The notes under the pieces are model-generated. The model was given only the letters and a program-made list of their open reading frames with translations. It had not been told where the DNA came from and did no database searches. A stretch of 64,000 nt of DNA from Clostridium tagluense. GTDB taxonomy: Bacteria > Bacillota > Clostridia > Clostridiales > Clostridiaceae. Each line of letters opens with the position of its first letter. Position 1 is the first letter of the stretch. Below, one piece after another: positions 25,761 to 35,452 of the stretch. The translations under genes were made by a program, and so were the position numbers. The stretch covers positions 24,563 through 88,562 of the forward strand of contig NZ_BHYK01000022.1 of assembly GCF_003865095.1 (NCBI RefSeq), written 5' to 3'.

Positions 25761-28700
25761 TTATAATAAATTATCTAACCTACGTAATTGCTGTAAATCA
25801 TTTTCTAGGTAGTGGGAGGGTGAAATATTTAAATCATAATGCATATCACGTCCAATATCAGGACAGCGTGGAACAGTAAATACTTCACCGAGTGAAGCTA
25901 AAGTTAAATTGCGAGTATATAAGATATGGTATTCATTTTCTAGAACTTTTAAAAGCTCTATAGAATTTTCAATACACACTCTTGATAATTCATAAAGATT
26001 TTTGGGTAGTACATTTTTTATGAAAACTGGGTAAGTATAGGGAAGTATTAAATTAATGGAGGGAAGTAAGTTTCTTTTTGGGTAAGTGCCTCTCCATAGC
26101 GCATCTCCACCAATAAATGGGTATAGTGTATTCTCATTAAACCAGATTTTAAGCTTTGGTATAAAGTAAACACTATCAACATCGCGATGCTGCATATCCA
26201 TTAGATCCTTTCCTCGCCCAGATAGAATGCCAGCAATAATTTTTTTTACATTTATGGACTCCTTTTTTAAGAGAGGGTCTAGAGCTTTCATCCTATAACC
26301 TTTATGAAGTATATTATCTACTAGTATCACAGGTCTATTAAAAGACTTTATCATTTTAATTTGATGCTTAAGATTTAAGTAATAAGGGAATTCTCCAATA
26401 TGAAATTCCTTAAGCTCAGGATTAAAAAACTTTTCTGTATGTAGTGATTTTGTAACAGTATTTGGAACTATATATCTGTCAAGAATATCTCCATAAGGTA
26501 CACACATAGCTTCCCCATTTTGCTTTGTATGGCTTATTTTAATTGGGACATCATTTTCACTACAAACCTTTTTTATCATTTGCTGGTGAAGTACATCACT
26601 ATCAAAGGATAATACGAGTTCTCCAGGATACAAATTAGATATAACCTGTTGCAAACGCTTTCTTGTACTGCAAATAACTTGCTTTACCCGTGCGCTGCTC
26701 CTAAAGGGTTCTTTAAGAATATTTTCTAAATCTAAGTTTAATACACAAGGACTATTCATATCCACCACAAGAGCAGTTAAACTAGGATCAGTGGTATCAA
26801 CTTTTTTAAAACCATGTAAATATAGAAGTTCTATTAATGAAGGAGCATATAATTCTTGTAAAATTGGTTTGAAAATTGCATATTCATAATCTTTAGATAA
26901 GGCATAAGCTAAAGACTCTGTAATAAGTATTTGCTCTAGTATTTTATTCTTCTCTTTACTTTTTTCCTTATTGTTTATATAGACTAGATCAATAAGGATA
27001 ATTCTACCAGATGCATTTTCACGAACATATCTTGATAATTTATCATCATATAATTCACTGTATAAAATATTGGAACGAATCCAATGCATTGATGCAAAAC
27101 CTAGAATCTCATGACTTTGGATATTTTTAATTATAACAAGTTTTGGCGCTATTTTTTTCGATAGCTGGGTTAAAATTTGGAAAACAAGTTCTTTGTCACT
27201 ACAGGAATTAGAGAGCTTTTTTATAAAGCTTTCAGTAAACTCTTCAGCAAACTCAATATCTATATGAGGATATGCCAGTGATAGCTTATCCTGTGGTTCT
27301 CTTTGATAAAAACCATTTTCATAAATATACTGTTGAACTAGCGGATCAATTAAGCTTGAAATATCACGGTTGTCATCAATATAATTTCTTATTTGACTAG
27401 AGCTAATACTGGCATAACTAGAGGGCAGATTTATTAATTTAATTTCTCCAAGGATTCTTTTCTTAGCCTCATCTAATTGTTTGTTTTTTCCACGCTCAAA
27501 AATTATATGTGGAAAAGTGTGTATAGAAAATTCAGTTACAGGCTTCTTATAGCAAGTAGCATTTAATATAACATCGCTGCCAGAAGCGAAATAAACCTGA
27601 GATTCACTAAAGTTTTCCTTTAATACTTTCAAATCCTCTGGATTAGAAATATTTGTTGGAAAGCTTTCTGGATAAATAAAAATATCTAATTCATCTGCAA
27701 TGGACATACTTAGTAAATTTTTACGAAGTAAATTTGGTAAAGTTTTCTTTGACCAAGAAAACTCATCTACAGATAAATAAACTTCAAAACCCATATTTCT
27801 TATAGATTTTGCAATGTTTTTATGACTAAGGGAGAAGGGGTCAAAGGTGCCCGGGAAAAAAGCTGTTTTTGAAGGAATAGGTATATTAATTTCACCTATA
27901 AAGAAAGTGAAATCTGATATAAATCTATATATGTGATTTAGTGCTGCAGAATTTGTAAGGAAAAGTAACTGTTCTGCGCTATCCTCCGTAATTAGTGTAA
28001 GAATTTTTTTTGCAGTTAATTTAAATATAACAATTTTCTCCTCTAAAGACAGCAGTTTAGAACCAAAAACATCTTTGCCAAGGGTACTTATGGCGGACTG
28101 TTTAACTTTTGTTTTGTAATCAGCTAGACCATTTAAAAGTATACCAAGTATATTTAATAGGCGGTTATCATAATCCTCTGATTTTTCAATAAATCTACTT
28201 CTGTACTTAGGATAATTAGCTAAGCACACACCTAGAGTTTTAAGAATAAGAGGCTTTACATTTTCATTGGCTATTTTTATTTTGATTTTTAAATCATCAA
28301 TAATTTCATTTAACTCCACAGGTTGTAACCAAAGAAGGATTTCACCGAAATATGGTGGAATATACTCAGTAAATCTATGGCCTTCTATCTCTAGTGCCCG
28401 AAGAAGTTCTACTGAAATTTCATTTCGTTCAGGTAATGTAAGTGTGGGCATAATTTTAAGTATGGCAATGCCGGCTCTACTGCGAACACTCTCAATAGCA
28501 CTTACTTTAAGCAAATTACAAAAATGAATAGCTGTATGTAGTCCTGTGGCAGGGGCTTTATTTAAAGTGTAATTTAATAATAAATCGATTTGGTTTTTCT
28601 TTTTTATCCAATCAGTTGCTGTTTTTAAATTGCTTAAAAATATGTCGGGTATTTTTGCATAATCCTCTTCACAAAATTTTTGAAAAATAGGAATAGAAGT

Positions 28701-30623
28701 TTTAAGATTAAGCAGTGTGAAAATTCTAAGTTTAAGTAAATTTTCTGCAGGGAGTTTACTTTTAGTATAGTAACTGGAAAACTGTCCTATTAAATTTTCT
28801 TTTAAATAATTAGATTTTGGAAGCTTTATTATTAAGTCGTTTATAATTTCTAAGGCAGAAAGCCTTAAAATACTGCTTCTTTTGTTTGTCATTGAAATTA
28901 CATATTTAAATAATACGGATAATTTCTCTTCATAAGGTTCCATGGGAATATATTTTGCAGTTACGAGTAAAAATAATTGAGTTTCCGTATTGCCAAAGTG
29001 TGCAGAATCATAATACTTAAGAATAATATTTCTGTAGGGGATGAGCATACTTTTTCTGCAATTTTCAAATAAGCTATTAACCATAATTCTAGTGCTATAT
29101 CCCATCCAAGTTTTATGACTTGAAATCATTTTGTGGCTTGGATAAAGTAACAAATTCAAATATTCCGCAAATAAATCTGAGCTTGGTGTATTAGGGTTTT
29201 CTATATTAACATTTTTGGGAATTTCCTTGCTATAGTATTCGTCAAAGATAGCTATAAGCACTCCAATAAGCTGAGCACAAACACGTCTAATATCGTCTTC
29301 AGAATGAGTCAGATTATCATAGAGAAACTTAATAGTCTGTAGCTTTTGTTTTTGAGTTAAATATGTAGAATATTCTTCAAACACCATTATATATTGTCTT
29401 AAATTCTTCCAGTCTTTTTCGCTTCTAGCTTGTTCTAATACCTCATCTAAAGAAAATTCGTCACGCAAGGTATGCATTAAGTTAATATTATGATTTATAG
29501 AAAGATATTTAAGGTTTTGAACTATATCATTTCCTTGCATTAGTGAATAAATTGGAGATTTTGGAATTGCATGATTTTCATCTTTATCTAGACACGTATT
29601 AATGCCAATACTAATTAAATAATCTTCAAAATCTTTTAGTTTAGCATATACCCTTCTATATCTTTTTTCTTTTTTTTCATCAACATTTTCTAATTTATCG
29701 AGTATAACCTTAAAGGATTTATCTAAGGAGAAGATGTTCATAGTGGGGCCAAAACTTGTTTCGAGATTTTTAACTCTAAAGTCAGAATATATTAATATTA
29801 GTGATTCTAGTGATAGGTTTTCAAGCTCTAAATCCCAGGTAGAATGATTTATTGCAATATTTCTAATGTAGTTTATGTTATGTTTTTTAAACCATTGATC
29901 TGTGTAATAGTAATGTAAATGAGGAACTCTTTTAAGATCATCACCAAAGCAACCATATTTTCCAACATCATGCCCAGCTGCAGCTCCTGAAACTCTACCT
30001 AAATCTATTTTAACATTCTTGCGCTTAAGTTGCCTTGCAAGATATACCGAAAGAGAGTGCACTCCACAAATATGGTCAAGGGTATTATATTTAAAAACCT
30101 CACCATTAAGTTTCATCATCTCATATATATAGTCTTTTTTAAAAGCTTTAGTGAATTTTACATATTCATCGTCATTTTCTAAACTTTCTATTTCTTCCTG
30201 TAGTAAAAAGTTCATGGCGTATTCACTTTGCCAAGTGCTATCACTGTAACTTTTTTGAACATTGCATACAATTCTAAGAACTGTTAGATATAGTCTGCAA
30301 GCAGTTTCTAAATTACTATGAAGTGTAATAGTTACAGCCTCTGGAAAGGATTTATCTAATGCAAAATTATATAGGTATTTAAGCATGTCTTTGGGTAAAT
30401 TATCTTTGCACAGCTCAGTCATCACAGGTTCACAAATTAAAAGAGTGCGTGTGCATGTAAAATCCATGCATTCTATCATAATTCTTAAGTTTTCTAAATA
30501 GCATGAGCTTGATAAAAAATCTTCTATAAGAGCTTTTGGAATATCATGTCTTTTCAAATATTTTGGACTTAATAATTTTTTGGATATTTTTTGATTAATC
30601 TCTTTAAAATCTATAGCTTGCAT
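25761..30623 (-). CDS. Giant HD / helical-repeat / nucleotidyltransferase / GNAT-like / PRTase-like protein
   Basis: This 1620-residue protein looks like a chain of enzymes. In order: an HD phosphohydrolase region (about residues 183-290; LDHICGVHSLS, AAAGHDVGKYG, INHSTWD); about 600 helical residues resembling HEAT/armadillo repeats; a NadD/cytidylyltransferase-like domain (about 916-1100) with FFPGTFDPFSLSH and ISSSQIRNYI; a GNAT-like region (about 1130-1290; ends ELLYLHGFKKVD); and a phosphoribosyltransferase-like region (about 1300-1520; RPVILVDNILHKGYRMKAL). The HxGH motif reads SLSH, so only its last His is kept. Start is ATG 30623, five bases after GAGGAGG. It leads an operon with a dehydrogenase-like and a flavin protein. 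No soluble function can be named. Domain calls are by eye; HD and nucleotidyltransferase are the firmest. Confidence 0.75.
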   Translation of the reverse strand: MQAIDFKEINQKISKKLLSPKYLKRHDIPKALIEDFLSSSCYLENLRIMIECMDFTCTRTLLICEPVMTELCKDNLPKDMLKYLYNFALDKSFPEAVTITLHSNLETACRLYLTVLRIVCNVQKSYSDSTWQSEYAMNFLLQEEIESLENDDEYVKFTKAFKKDYIYEMMKLNGEVFKYNTLDHICGVHSLSVYLARQLKRKNVKIDLGRVSGAAAGHDVGKYGCFGDDLKRVPHLHYYYTDQWFKKHNINYIRNIAINHSTWDLELENLSLESLILIYSDFRVKNLETSFGPTMNIFSLDKSFKVILDKLENVDEKKEKRYRRVYAKLKDFEDYLISIGINTCLDKDENHAIPKSPIYSLMQGNDIVQNLKYLSINHNINLMHTLRDEFSLDEVLEQARSEKDWKNLRQYIMVFEEYSTYLTQKQKLQTIKFLYDNLTHSEDDIRRVCAQLIGVLIAIFDEYYSKEIPKNVNIENPNTPSSDLFAEYLNLLLYPSHKMISSHKTWMGYSTRIMVNSLFENCRKSMLIPYRNIILKYYDSAHFGNTETQLFLLVTAKYIPMEPYEEKLSVLFKYVISMTNKRSSILRLSALEIINDLIIKLPKSNYLKENLIGQFSSYYTKSKLPAENLLKLRIFTLLNLKTSIPIFQKFCEEDYAKIPDIFLSNLKTATDWIKKKNQIDLLLNYTLNKAPATGLHTAIHFCNLLKVSAIESVRSRAGIAILKIMPTLTLPERNEISVELLRALEIEGHRFTEYIPPYFGEILLWLQPVELNEIIDDLKIKIKIANENVKPLILKTLGVCLANYPKYRSRFIEKSEDYDNRLLNILGILLNGLADYKTKVKQSAISTLGKDVFGSKLLSLEEKIVIFKLTAKKILTLITEDSAEQLLFLTNSAALNHIYRFISDFTFFIGEINIPIPSKTAFFPGTFDPFSLSHKNIAKSIRNMGFEVYLSVDEFSWSKKTLPNLLRKNLLSMSIADELDIFIYPESFPTNISNPEDLKVLKENFSESQVYFASGSDVILNATCYKKPVTEFSIHTFPHIIFERGKNKQLDEAKKRILGEIKLINLPSSYASISSSQIRNYIDDNRDISSLIDPLVQQYIYENGFYQREPQDKLSLAYPHIDIEFAEEFTESFIKKLSNSCSDKELVFQILTQLSKKIAPKLVIIKNIQSHEILGFASMHWIRSNILYSELYDDKLSRYVRENASGRIILIDLVYINNKEKSKEKNKILEQILITESLAYALSKDYEYAIFKPILQELYAPSLIELLYLHGFKKVDTTDPSLTALVVDMNSPCVLNLDLENILKEPFRSSARVKQVICSTRKRLQQVISNLYPGELVLSFDSDVLHQQMIKKVCSENDVPIKISHTKQNGEAMCVPYGDILDRYIVPNTVTKSLHTEKFFNPELKEFHIGEFPYYLNLKHQIKMIKSFNRPVILVDNILHKGYRMKALDPLLKKESINVKKIIAGILSGRGKDLMDMQHRDVDSVYFIPKLKIWFNENTLYPFIGGDALWRGTYPKRNLLPSINLILPYTYPVFIKNVLPKNLYELSRVCIENSIELLKVLENEYHILYTRNLTLASLGEVFTVPRCPDIGRDMHYDLNISPSHYLENDLQQLRRLDNLL

Positions 30624-30742
30624 GAATACCTCCTCATAGTTATCTTGGACACACAACAATTATGGATTGCTATGTGCCTTATCTATATTAGAAATTATAT
30701 ACTTATAATGTGATTAATTATAGAGGAGAATGCAATTATCCT

Positions 30743-30781
30743 AGAAAAAAAATAAATACCTTATTTAGGTATAAGGTATTT
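30743..30781 (-). terminator. Terminator of the lipoprotein gene
   Basis: On the minus strand, AAATACCTTA pairs with TAAGGTATTT (loop of 8) and runs into a T-rich stretch (ATTTTTTTTC). It overlaps the last codons of the lipoprotein gene. Confidence 0.75.
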
Positions 30782-31246
30782 GCATAGTCCATAAAGATTA
30801 TAAGCTTTGTACATTTTACTTGTGTCAATGTAATCCATGCTGTATTCACCATCCCAGGGATATATGGAAATAGAATTCTGGCTATAGACATTTATAATAT
30901 ATTTATTTTTACTAAAGGTTAAAAATATTTTATATAAAGGTTTATTTGGTAAGTTAGCTGGCTTTTCTATGAAATTATCTTTATTTAATGAATTGAAAAA
31001 TCCAGTGAATGAAGATAAATCCTCCACAGAAAAGTCCTTCTTCTTATAAAAATTCATATATAGAGCATAAAGCTCTGTTGGCTTTTCTAGAGATAAATCT
31101 TTCATTAATAAATTTGTGTAATAATAATTGTTCGGTTTATTTTTTGTAAAAACAGTTTTATTAAATGTATAATTGCATCCAGAGAGATTTAAAAAGAAAA
31201 AAATACATACTACTATTAAAATAGATTTCTTTATATTAATCTTCAA
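30761..31246 (-). CDS. Putative lipoprotein
   Basis: The 161-residue product begins with a charged KINIKKS stretch, a hydrophobic core (ILIVVCIFFFLNL) and lipobox LSGC, so it should be lipidated at about Cys 24 and held on the outer face of the membrane. The mature part has no motif I recognise. It is divergent from the amidase gene at 31388. Function unknown. Confidence 0.75.
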   Translation of the reverse strand: MKINIKKSILIVVCIFFFLNLSGCNYTFNKTVFTKNKPNNYYYTNLLMKDLSLEKPTELYALYMNFYKKKDFSVEDLSSFTGFFNSLNKDNFIEKPANLPNKPLYKIFLTFSKNKYIINVYSQNSISIYPWDGEYSMDYIDTSKMYKAYNLYGLCKYLIPK

Positions 31247-31387
31247 ATAACCACATCCTTATACTGCCTTGTAAATAAAATATGTTGCAAAACTGTTTTT
31301 TATTACACAATATATGGATATTAGCATATTTTAATTGTGAGATAGAAAATTAACTTGGAATTAAAGTTTAAAGGGAGGAAAATTACT

Positions 31388-32326
31388 TTGAAATATGGGA
31401 TTGATATTGGACACAACTGTCCACCAGTAGACACGGGAGCTGTGGGTATAAGAAAAGAAGATGAGTTAAATAAACAAGTTGGAGATCGCGTTATAGAAAA
31501 ACTAAAAGCACTTAAGTATGAGGTAGTTGATTGCACTCCAAGTTTTGCATCTAATTTAGGAAACTCGCTTTATAAAAGAGTAAATAAAGCAAATGAAGAA
31601 AAGGTGGATGTCTATGTGTCTATTCATTTTAATTCAGGCGGTGGGCGTGGAACAGAAGTGTTTGCTATATCAAAAGAAGGAAAAGACATAGCAAAAAGAG
31701 TTGTGGATGCCATAGCAACCTTAGATTATGTTAATAGAGGGGTAAAGGATGGTAGCTGGTTATATGTACTAAAAAACACAAAAATGCCTGCTATACTTGT
31801 GGAAGGTGGATTTGTAGATTCTAAAGAGGATATGCAAAGATTTAATGCAGAAAAGACAGCAAATGCTATTGTAAAAGGGCTAACAGGAAGTACCGTTAAT
31901 GAAAAAGACAGTGAAAATGGAGATGCAAAACCCTCAGTTGACATTGCATTGTTAAAAATGCAAAATGGATTGAATATATTAAATATATTAGATTATACTG
32001 GAAAAAAACTTAATGAGGATGGAATTATGGGCGAAAAAACTATATCTTCCGTTAAGAGATTCCAAGGCATAGTAGGCCTCGAAATAAATGGCATTAATGA
32101 TTTGAAGACAAATGTAGCACTTGCAAATATTTTGAGTAAGCCTCTGCTTAAATTTGGCAATAATAATATTGTTGCTAACCGTTATATTCAGTGGAGATTA
32201 AATATAATTATAGATGGAATATTTGGTAATGATACTGAAAAAGCGGTATTAAAATATCAAACTATAAAAAAAATAAATGTTGATGGTATAGTGGGGATAA
32301 TTACTTGGAATGGATTAATAGTGTAA
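31388..32326 (+). CDS. N-acetylmuramoyl-L-alanine amidase with peptidoglycan-binding domains
   Basis: Residues 1 to about 175 are an amidase_3 domain with the zinc and catalytic residues visible (GIDIGHNC His, KEDELNKQ Glu, VSIHFNSGGG His, ILVEGGFVD Glu). It cuts the bond between muramic acid and the stem peptide. The rest holds two peptidoglycan-binding repeats (GIMGEKTISSVKRFQ and GIFGNDTEKAVLKYQ). There is no signal peptide, so it may be released by lysis or act in the mother cell, like an endolysin. TTG 31388 follows AGGGAGG; the ATG-side frame from 31355 lacks a site. The NRYIQWRL segment recurs as IRYIQWRT in the prophage gene at 61986-62850. Confidence 0.88.
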   Translation: MKYGIDIGHNCPPVDTGAVGIRKEDELNKQVGDRVIEKLKALKYEVVDCTPSFASNLGNSLYKRVNKANEEKVDVYVSIHFNSGGGRGTEVFAISKEGKDIAKRVVDAIATLDYVNRGVKDGSWLYVLKNTKMPAILVEGGFVDSKEDMQRFNAEKTANAIVKGLTGSTVNEKDSENGDAKPSVDIALLKMQNGLNILNILDYTGKKLNEDGIMGEKTISSVKRFQGIVGLEINGINDLKTNVALANILSKPLLKFGNNNIVANRYIQWRLNIIIDGIFGNDTEKAVLKYQTIKKINVDGIVGIITWNGLIV

Positions 32327-32332
32327 AAAAAT

Positions 32333-32356
32333 CTGGACTTAAGTCCAGGTTTTTTT
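32333..32356 (+). terminator. Rho-independent terminator of the amidase gene
   Basis: CTGGACTT pairs with AAGTCCAG with no extra loop bases, followed by GTTTTTTTA, just after the amidase stop codon. Confidence 0.85.
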
Positions 32357-32431
32357 ATATTTAGGAATACTTTTTAGTTTAATAGTTCAGAATAAAGAAG
32401 TACTAATAGATTGGAAAACGAGGAGGAAAAT

Positions 32432-33370
32432 ATGAAAGTTGGTGTCCCAAAGGGCTTATTATATTATAAATACCATCCTTTTATAGAAAAGTTTTTAATT
32501 GAATTAGATGCAGAAGTAATTACATCTACAGATACAAATAAAGATATTTTAAACGCAGGAGTTAAATGTTGCGTTGACGAGGCTTGTTTGCCTATAAAGA
32601 TATTTCATGGACATATAATAGATATAAAAGACAAATGTGATTTATTAATAGTACCTAGAATTATGAGGGTCAGGGAGCGAGAATTTATATGTCCTAAGTT
32701 TTGTGGACTTCCGGAAATGATATTATATAGCATACCAAATATGCCAAAGGTAATGACAGAACCTATATATGCTACCAGTGAGAAGGAGTTATATACTTGG
32801 TGTAAAAAACTTGGGAAGATGGTTACCGGAGATACTAGTAAAATAAAATCTGCATTTAACAGTGCATTAGAGGAGCAGAGAAACTTTAAATTTGGTATTA
32901 AAGATGAAGGATTTAAAATAACTATTGCACTAGTAGGTCATCCATATAATCTTTATGACACTTTTATTAATATGAATATAGTAAAAAAATTAAATAAAAT
33001 GGGAGTGGGGGTTATAACAGAAGAATATGTAGAGGAGGAGCAAATTAACTTACAAGTAAAAACTCTTTTTAAAAGGCCATTTTGGACCTTTGCTACAAAT
33101 TCTTACGGATTTACAACTGCTATAGCAAAACACAATGAGATTTCCGGGGCAATATATATATCATCCTTTGCTTGTGGAATAGACTCTGTGGTACTTGAAC
33201 TTATTAAAGAAAAAATTGAGGATTTTCCACTATTAGTGTTAAAAGTTGATGAACATACTGGTGAAGGCGGTCTAGACACAAGGATTGAGGCTTTTATTGA
33301 TATGATTGAAAGGAAAAAAAATAATGAAAATAACATTTCCACATTTAGGCAACACATATCTTGCAGCTAA
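32432..33370 (+). CDS. 2-hydroxyacyl-CoA dehydratase-like protein, subunit 1 (DUF2229 type)
   Basis: This 312-residue protein belongs to the acyl-CoA dehydratase-related (DUF2229) family: MKVGVPKGLLYYKYHPF at the start, VKCCVDEACLPIKIFHGH, VREREFICPKFCGLPE, ISSFACGIDS and LKVDEHTGEGGLDTRIEAF. Cys positions suggest a [4Fe-4S] centre. In many bacteria these modules are fused with the activase into one chain of about 1400 residues; here they are three genes. It overlaps the next gene by 47 bases. Substrate unknown; relatives perform ATP-driven low-potential reductions. Confidence 0.8.
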   Translation: MKVGVPKGLLYYKYHPFIEKFLIELDAEVITSTDTNKDILNAGVKCCVDEACLPIKIFHGHIIDIKDKCDLLIVPRIMRVREREFICPKFCGLPEMILYSIPNMPKVMTEPIYATSEKELYTWCKKLGKMVTGDTSKIKSAFNSALEEQRNFKFGIKDEGFKITIALVGHPYNLYDTFINMNIVKKLNKMGVGVITEEYVEEEQINLQVKTLFKRPFWTFATNSYGFTTAIAKHNEISGAIYISSFACGIDSVVLELIKEKIEDFPLLVLKVDEHTGEGGLDTRIEAFIDMIERKKNNENNISTFRQHISCS

Positions 33371-34421
33371 AGCACTATTTGATGGACTGGGAATAGAATG
33401 TATAATTCCACCTTTTAGTAGTAAGGAGGCGCTAGAATTAGGTTCAAAATTTTCTCCAGAAGAAATGTGCTTACCGTACAAAATTATGATGGGTAATTAT
33501 TTGCAGAGTATAGAAAAGGGCGCAGATACTATAATTATAGTTGGAAGCTGTGGACCTTGTAGATTTGGTGAGTACTGTGAATTACAGATTAATGCACTAA
33601 AGAAAATGGGACACGATTTGACTTTTATTGTAGTGGATAGCCCTTTTGATATAGGCAAAGAGGAATTTTTAAATCGTTTATCCAAGATCGCGGATAATAG
33701 TACAAAAAGTAGGGGTGAAAGATTTAGAGCACTAAAGATAGCCTATAATGTAATTGATTTAATAGAGAAAATTGAAAGTAAAGTACATTATTTAACAGGA
33801 TTTGAAGTAAACAAAGGACAATTTAAGAAACTTTTAAAAGAATGCAAAAACAATGCTGTAAAAGCAAATACACCATCACAGATGGTGAATATCCTAAAAG
33901 AATATAAGAAGAAAATAAGTGAGATTTCTATTAATAAACATAAGTCACCAATAAAAATTGCAATTATTGGTGAAATTTATACGGTAATTGAACCATTTTC
34001 TAATCTTTATATAGAAGATAAACTTATGGATTACGGAGTATCCACTAAAAGAATGCTTACCCCTAGTTGGTGGATTAAAGACACGGCGCTTAGGTGCTTA
34101 AAGCTTAATTCAATTGATATAAGAATAGCCTCAAGGCAGTATCTTCCACATTATATTGGTGGGCACGCTAGAGAATGTATAGGTGAAGCATTACTTGCGC
34201 AGAAAGAGAGTTTAGATGGAGCAATTCAAATTTTCCCTATGGGATGTATGCCAGAAATTGTATCAAAAGCTATTTTGCCTGCAATTTCAAATGACAAGGA
34301 TTTTCCAATAATGACCTTGGTAGTAGATGAAATGACTGGAGAGGCAGGATATATTACTAGAATAGAAGCATTTGTAGATATGTTAGAAAGGAAGAAAAAC
34401 AATGTATTATATGGGAGTTGA
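33324..34421 (+). CDS. 2-hydroxyacyl-CoA dehydratase-like protein, subunit 2
   Basis: This 365-residue partner of the preceding protein has the same family features: MKITFPHLGNTYLAAKALFD at the start, SPEEMCLPYKIMMGNY, GSCGPCRFGEYCE, HARECIGEA, FPMGCMPE and LVVDEMTGEAGYITRIEAF, which is nearly the same closing motif as in subunit 1 (DEHTGEGGLDTRIEAF). The two probably arose by duplication and form a dimer with one or more Fe-S clusters. The start is ATG 33324 after GAAAGGA, inside the end of subunit 1. It overlaps the activase gene by 20 bases. Confidence 0.8.
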   Translation: MKITFPHLGNTYLAAKALFDGLGIECIIPPFSSKEALELGSKFSPEEMCLPYKIMMGNYLQSIEKGADTIIIVGSCGPCRFGEYCELQINALKKMGHDLTFIVVDSPFDIGKEEFLNRLSKIADNSTKSRGERFRALKIAYNVIDLIEKIESKVHYLTGFEVNKGQFKKLLKECKNNAVKANTPSQMVNILKEYKKKISEISINKHKSPIKIAIIGEIYTVIEPFSNLYIEDKLMDYGVSTKRMLTPSWWIKDTALRCLKLNSIDIRIASRQYLPHYIGGHARECIGEALLAQKESLDGAIQIFPMGCMPEIVSKAILPAISNDKDFPIMTLVVDEMTGEAGYITRIEAFVDMLERKKNNVLYGS

Positions 34422-35358
34422 TGTAGGATCTGTAAGTACTAACATTGTACTATTAGATAATACTTTAAAGGTTATTCAAAAATTATATTTAAGAACAAAA
34501 GGTAAACCAATAAAGGCAATCCAAAATGGACTTAAAATTTTAAGTGAGCAATATGGTAGTGAGCAGATAGCTTCAGTAGGTACTACGGGTAGTGGAAGAC
34601 AGATGGCGGCTTTTTTAATAGGAGCTGACATAATAAAAAATGAAATTACTGCTCATGCAGTGGCAGCCCTTGAAATTGACAAAGATGTAAGCACTATATT
34701 AGAAATTGGAGGCCAAGATTCAAAGATAATCTTACTGAAAAATGGCATAGTTACAGATTTTGCTATGAATACGGTATGTGCAGCAGGGACAGGGTCTTTT
34801 CTTGATAGGCAGGCAGAAAGGCTTGAGATACCTATCGAAAATTTCGGGCAGTACGCATTAAAGTCAAAATCACCCGTAAGAATAGCTGGTAGATGTGCTG
34901 TTTTTGCTGAATCTGACATGATACATAAGCAACAGCTTGGATATAATGAGGAAGACATAATAGGAGGTCTTTGTGAGGCCATGGTACGGAATTATTTAAG
35001 TAATGTAGGTAAAGGAAAAGATATTCGCTCAAAAATATTTTTTCAAGGTGGAGTGGCAGCAAATATTGGCATTAAAGCAGCTTTTGAAAAAGCACTAGGA
35101 ACTGAGATTTACGTTCCAGAGCACTATGATGTAATGGGTGCTATAGGATCTGCAATACTTGCAAAAGAAGAACTTATGAAAAGTGGAAAAAGCAATTTCA
35201 AAGGTTTTGAAATAGCAACTAGTGATTTTGTACCTAGAAGTATTGAGTGTAATGGTTGTGGTAACAATTGTGAGGTAATTCAAATAAAAGATGGAGAAAA
35301 AACTGTAGGCTGCTTTGGAGATAGATGCGGTAAATGGAGCGGTAAGATGGTGATATAA
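34402..35358 (+). CDS. Acyl-CoA dehydratase activase (HgdC/BadF-like ATPase)
   Basis: This 318-residue ASKHA-fold ATPase drives a single low-potential electron into the dehydratase-like partner. Seen: MGVDVGSVSTNIVLLD (phosphate 1), GTTGSGRQMAA, LEIGGQDSKII, the cluster-ligand segments NTVCAAGTGSFLDRQAERL and AGRCAVFAESDMIH (the two Cys that in the homodimer hold one [4Fe-4S]), and FFQGGVAANIG. A C-terminal Cys-rich tail (ECNGCGNNCEV, GCFGDRCGKW) adds further Cys. It overlaps subunit 2 by 20 bases and ends the operon. Confidence 0.88.
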   Translation: MYYMGVDVGSVSTNIVLLDNTLKVIQKLYLRTKGKPIKAIQNGLKILSEQYGSEQIASVGTTGSGRQMAAFLIGADIIKNEITAHAVAALEIDKDVSTILEIGGQDSKIILLKNGIVTDFAMNTVCAAGTGSFLDRQAERLEIPIENFGQYALKSKSPVRIAGRCAVFAESDMIHKQQLGYNEEDIIGGLCEAMVRNYLSNVGKGKDIRSKIFFQGGVAANIGIKAAFEKALGTEIYVPEHYDVMGAIGSAILAKEELMKSGKSNFKGFEIATSDFVPRSIECNGCGNNCEVIQIKDGEKTVGCFGDRCGKWSGKMVI

Positions 35359-35380
35359 AATTTAAAAAAGACAAATACAA

Positions 35381-35417
35381 AAAAACACCTAAGAAAAATT
35401 TTCTTAGGTGTTTTTTT
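35381..35417. terminator. Bidirectional terminator
   Basis: AAAAACACCTAAGAAAA pairs with TTTTCTTAGGTGTTTTT. It stands between the convergent activase and permease genes. Confidence 0.88.
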
Positions 35418-35452
35418 AAATTTAATGGTGTAAGAGGGGAAAACATTCATTT

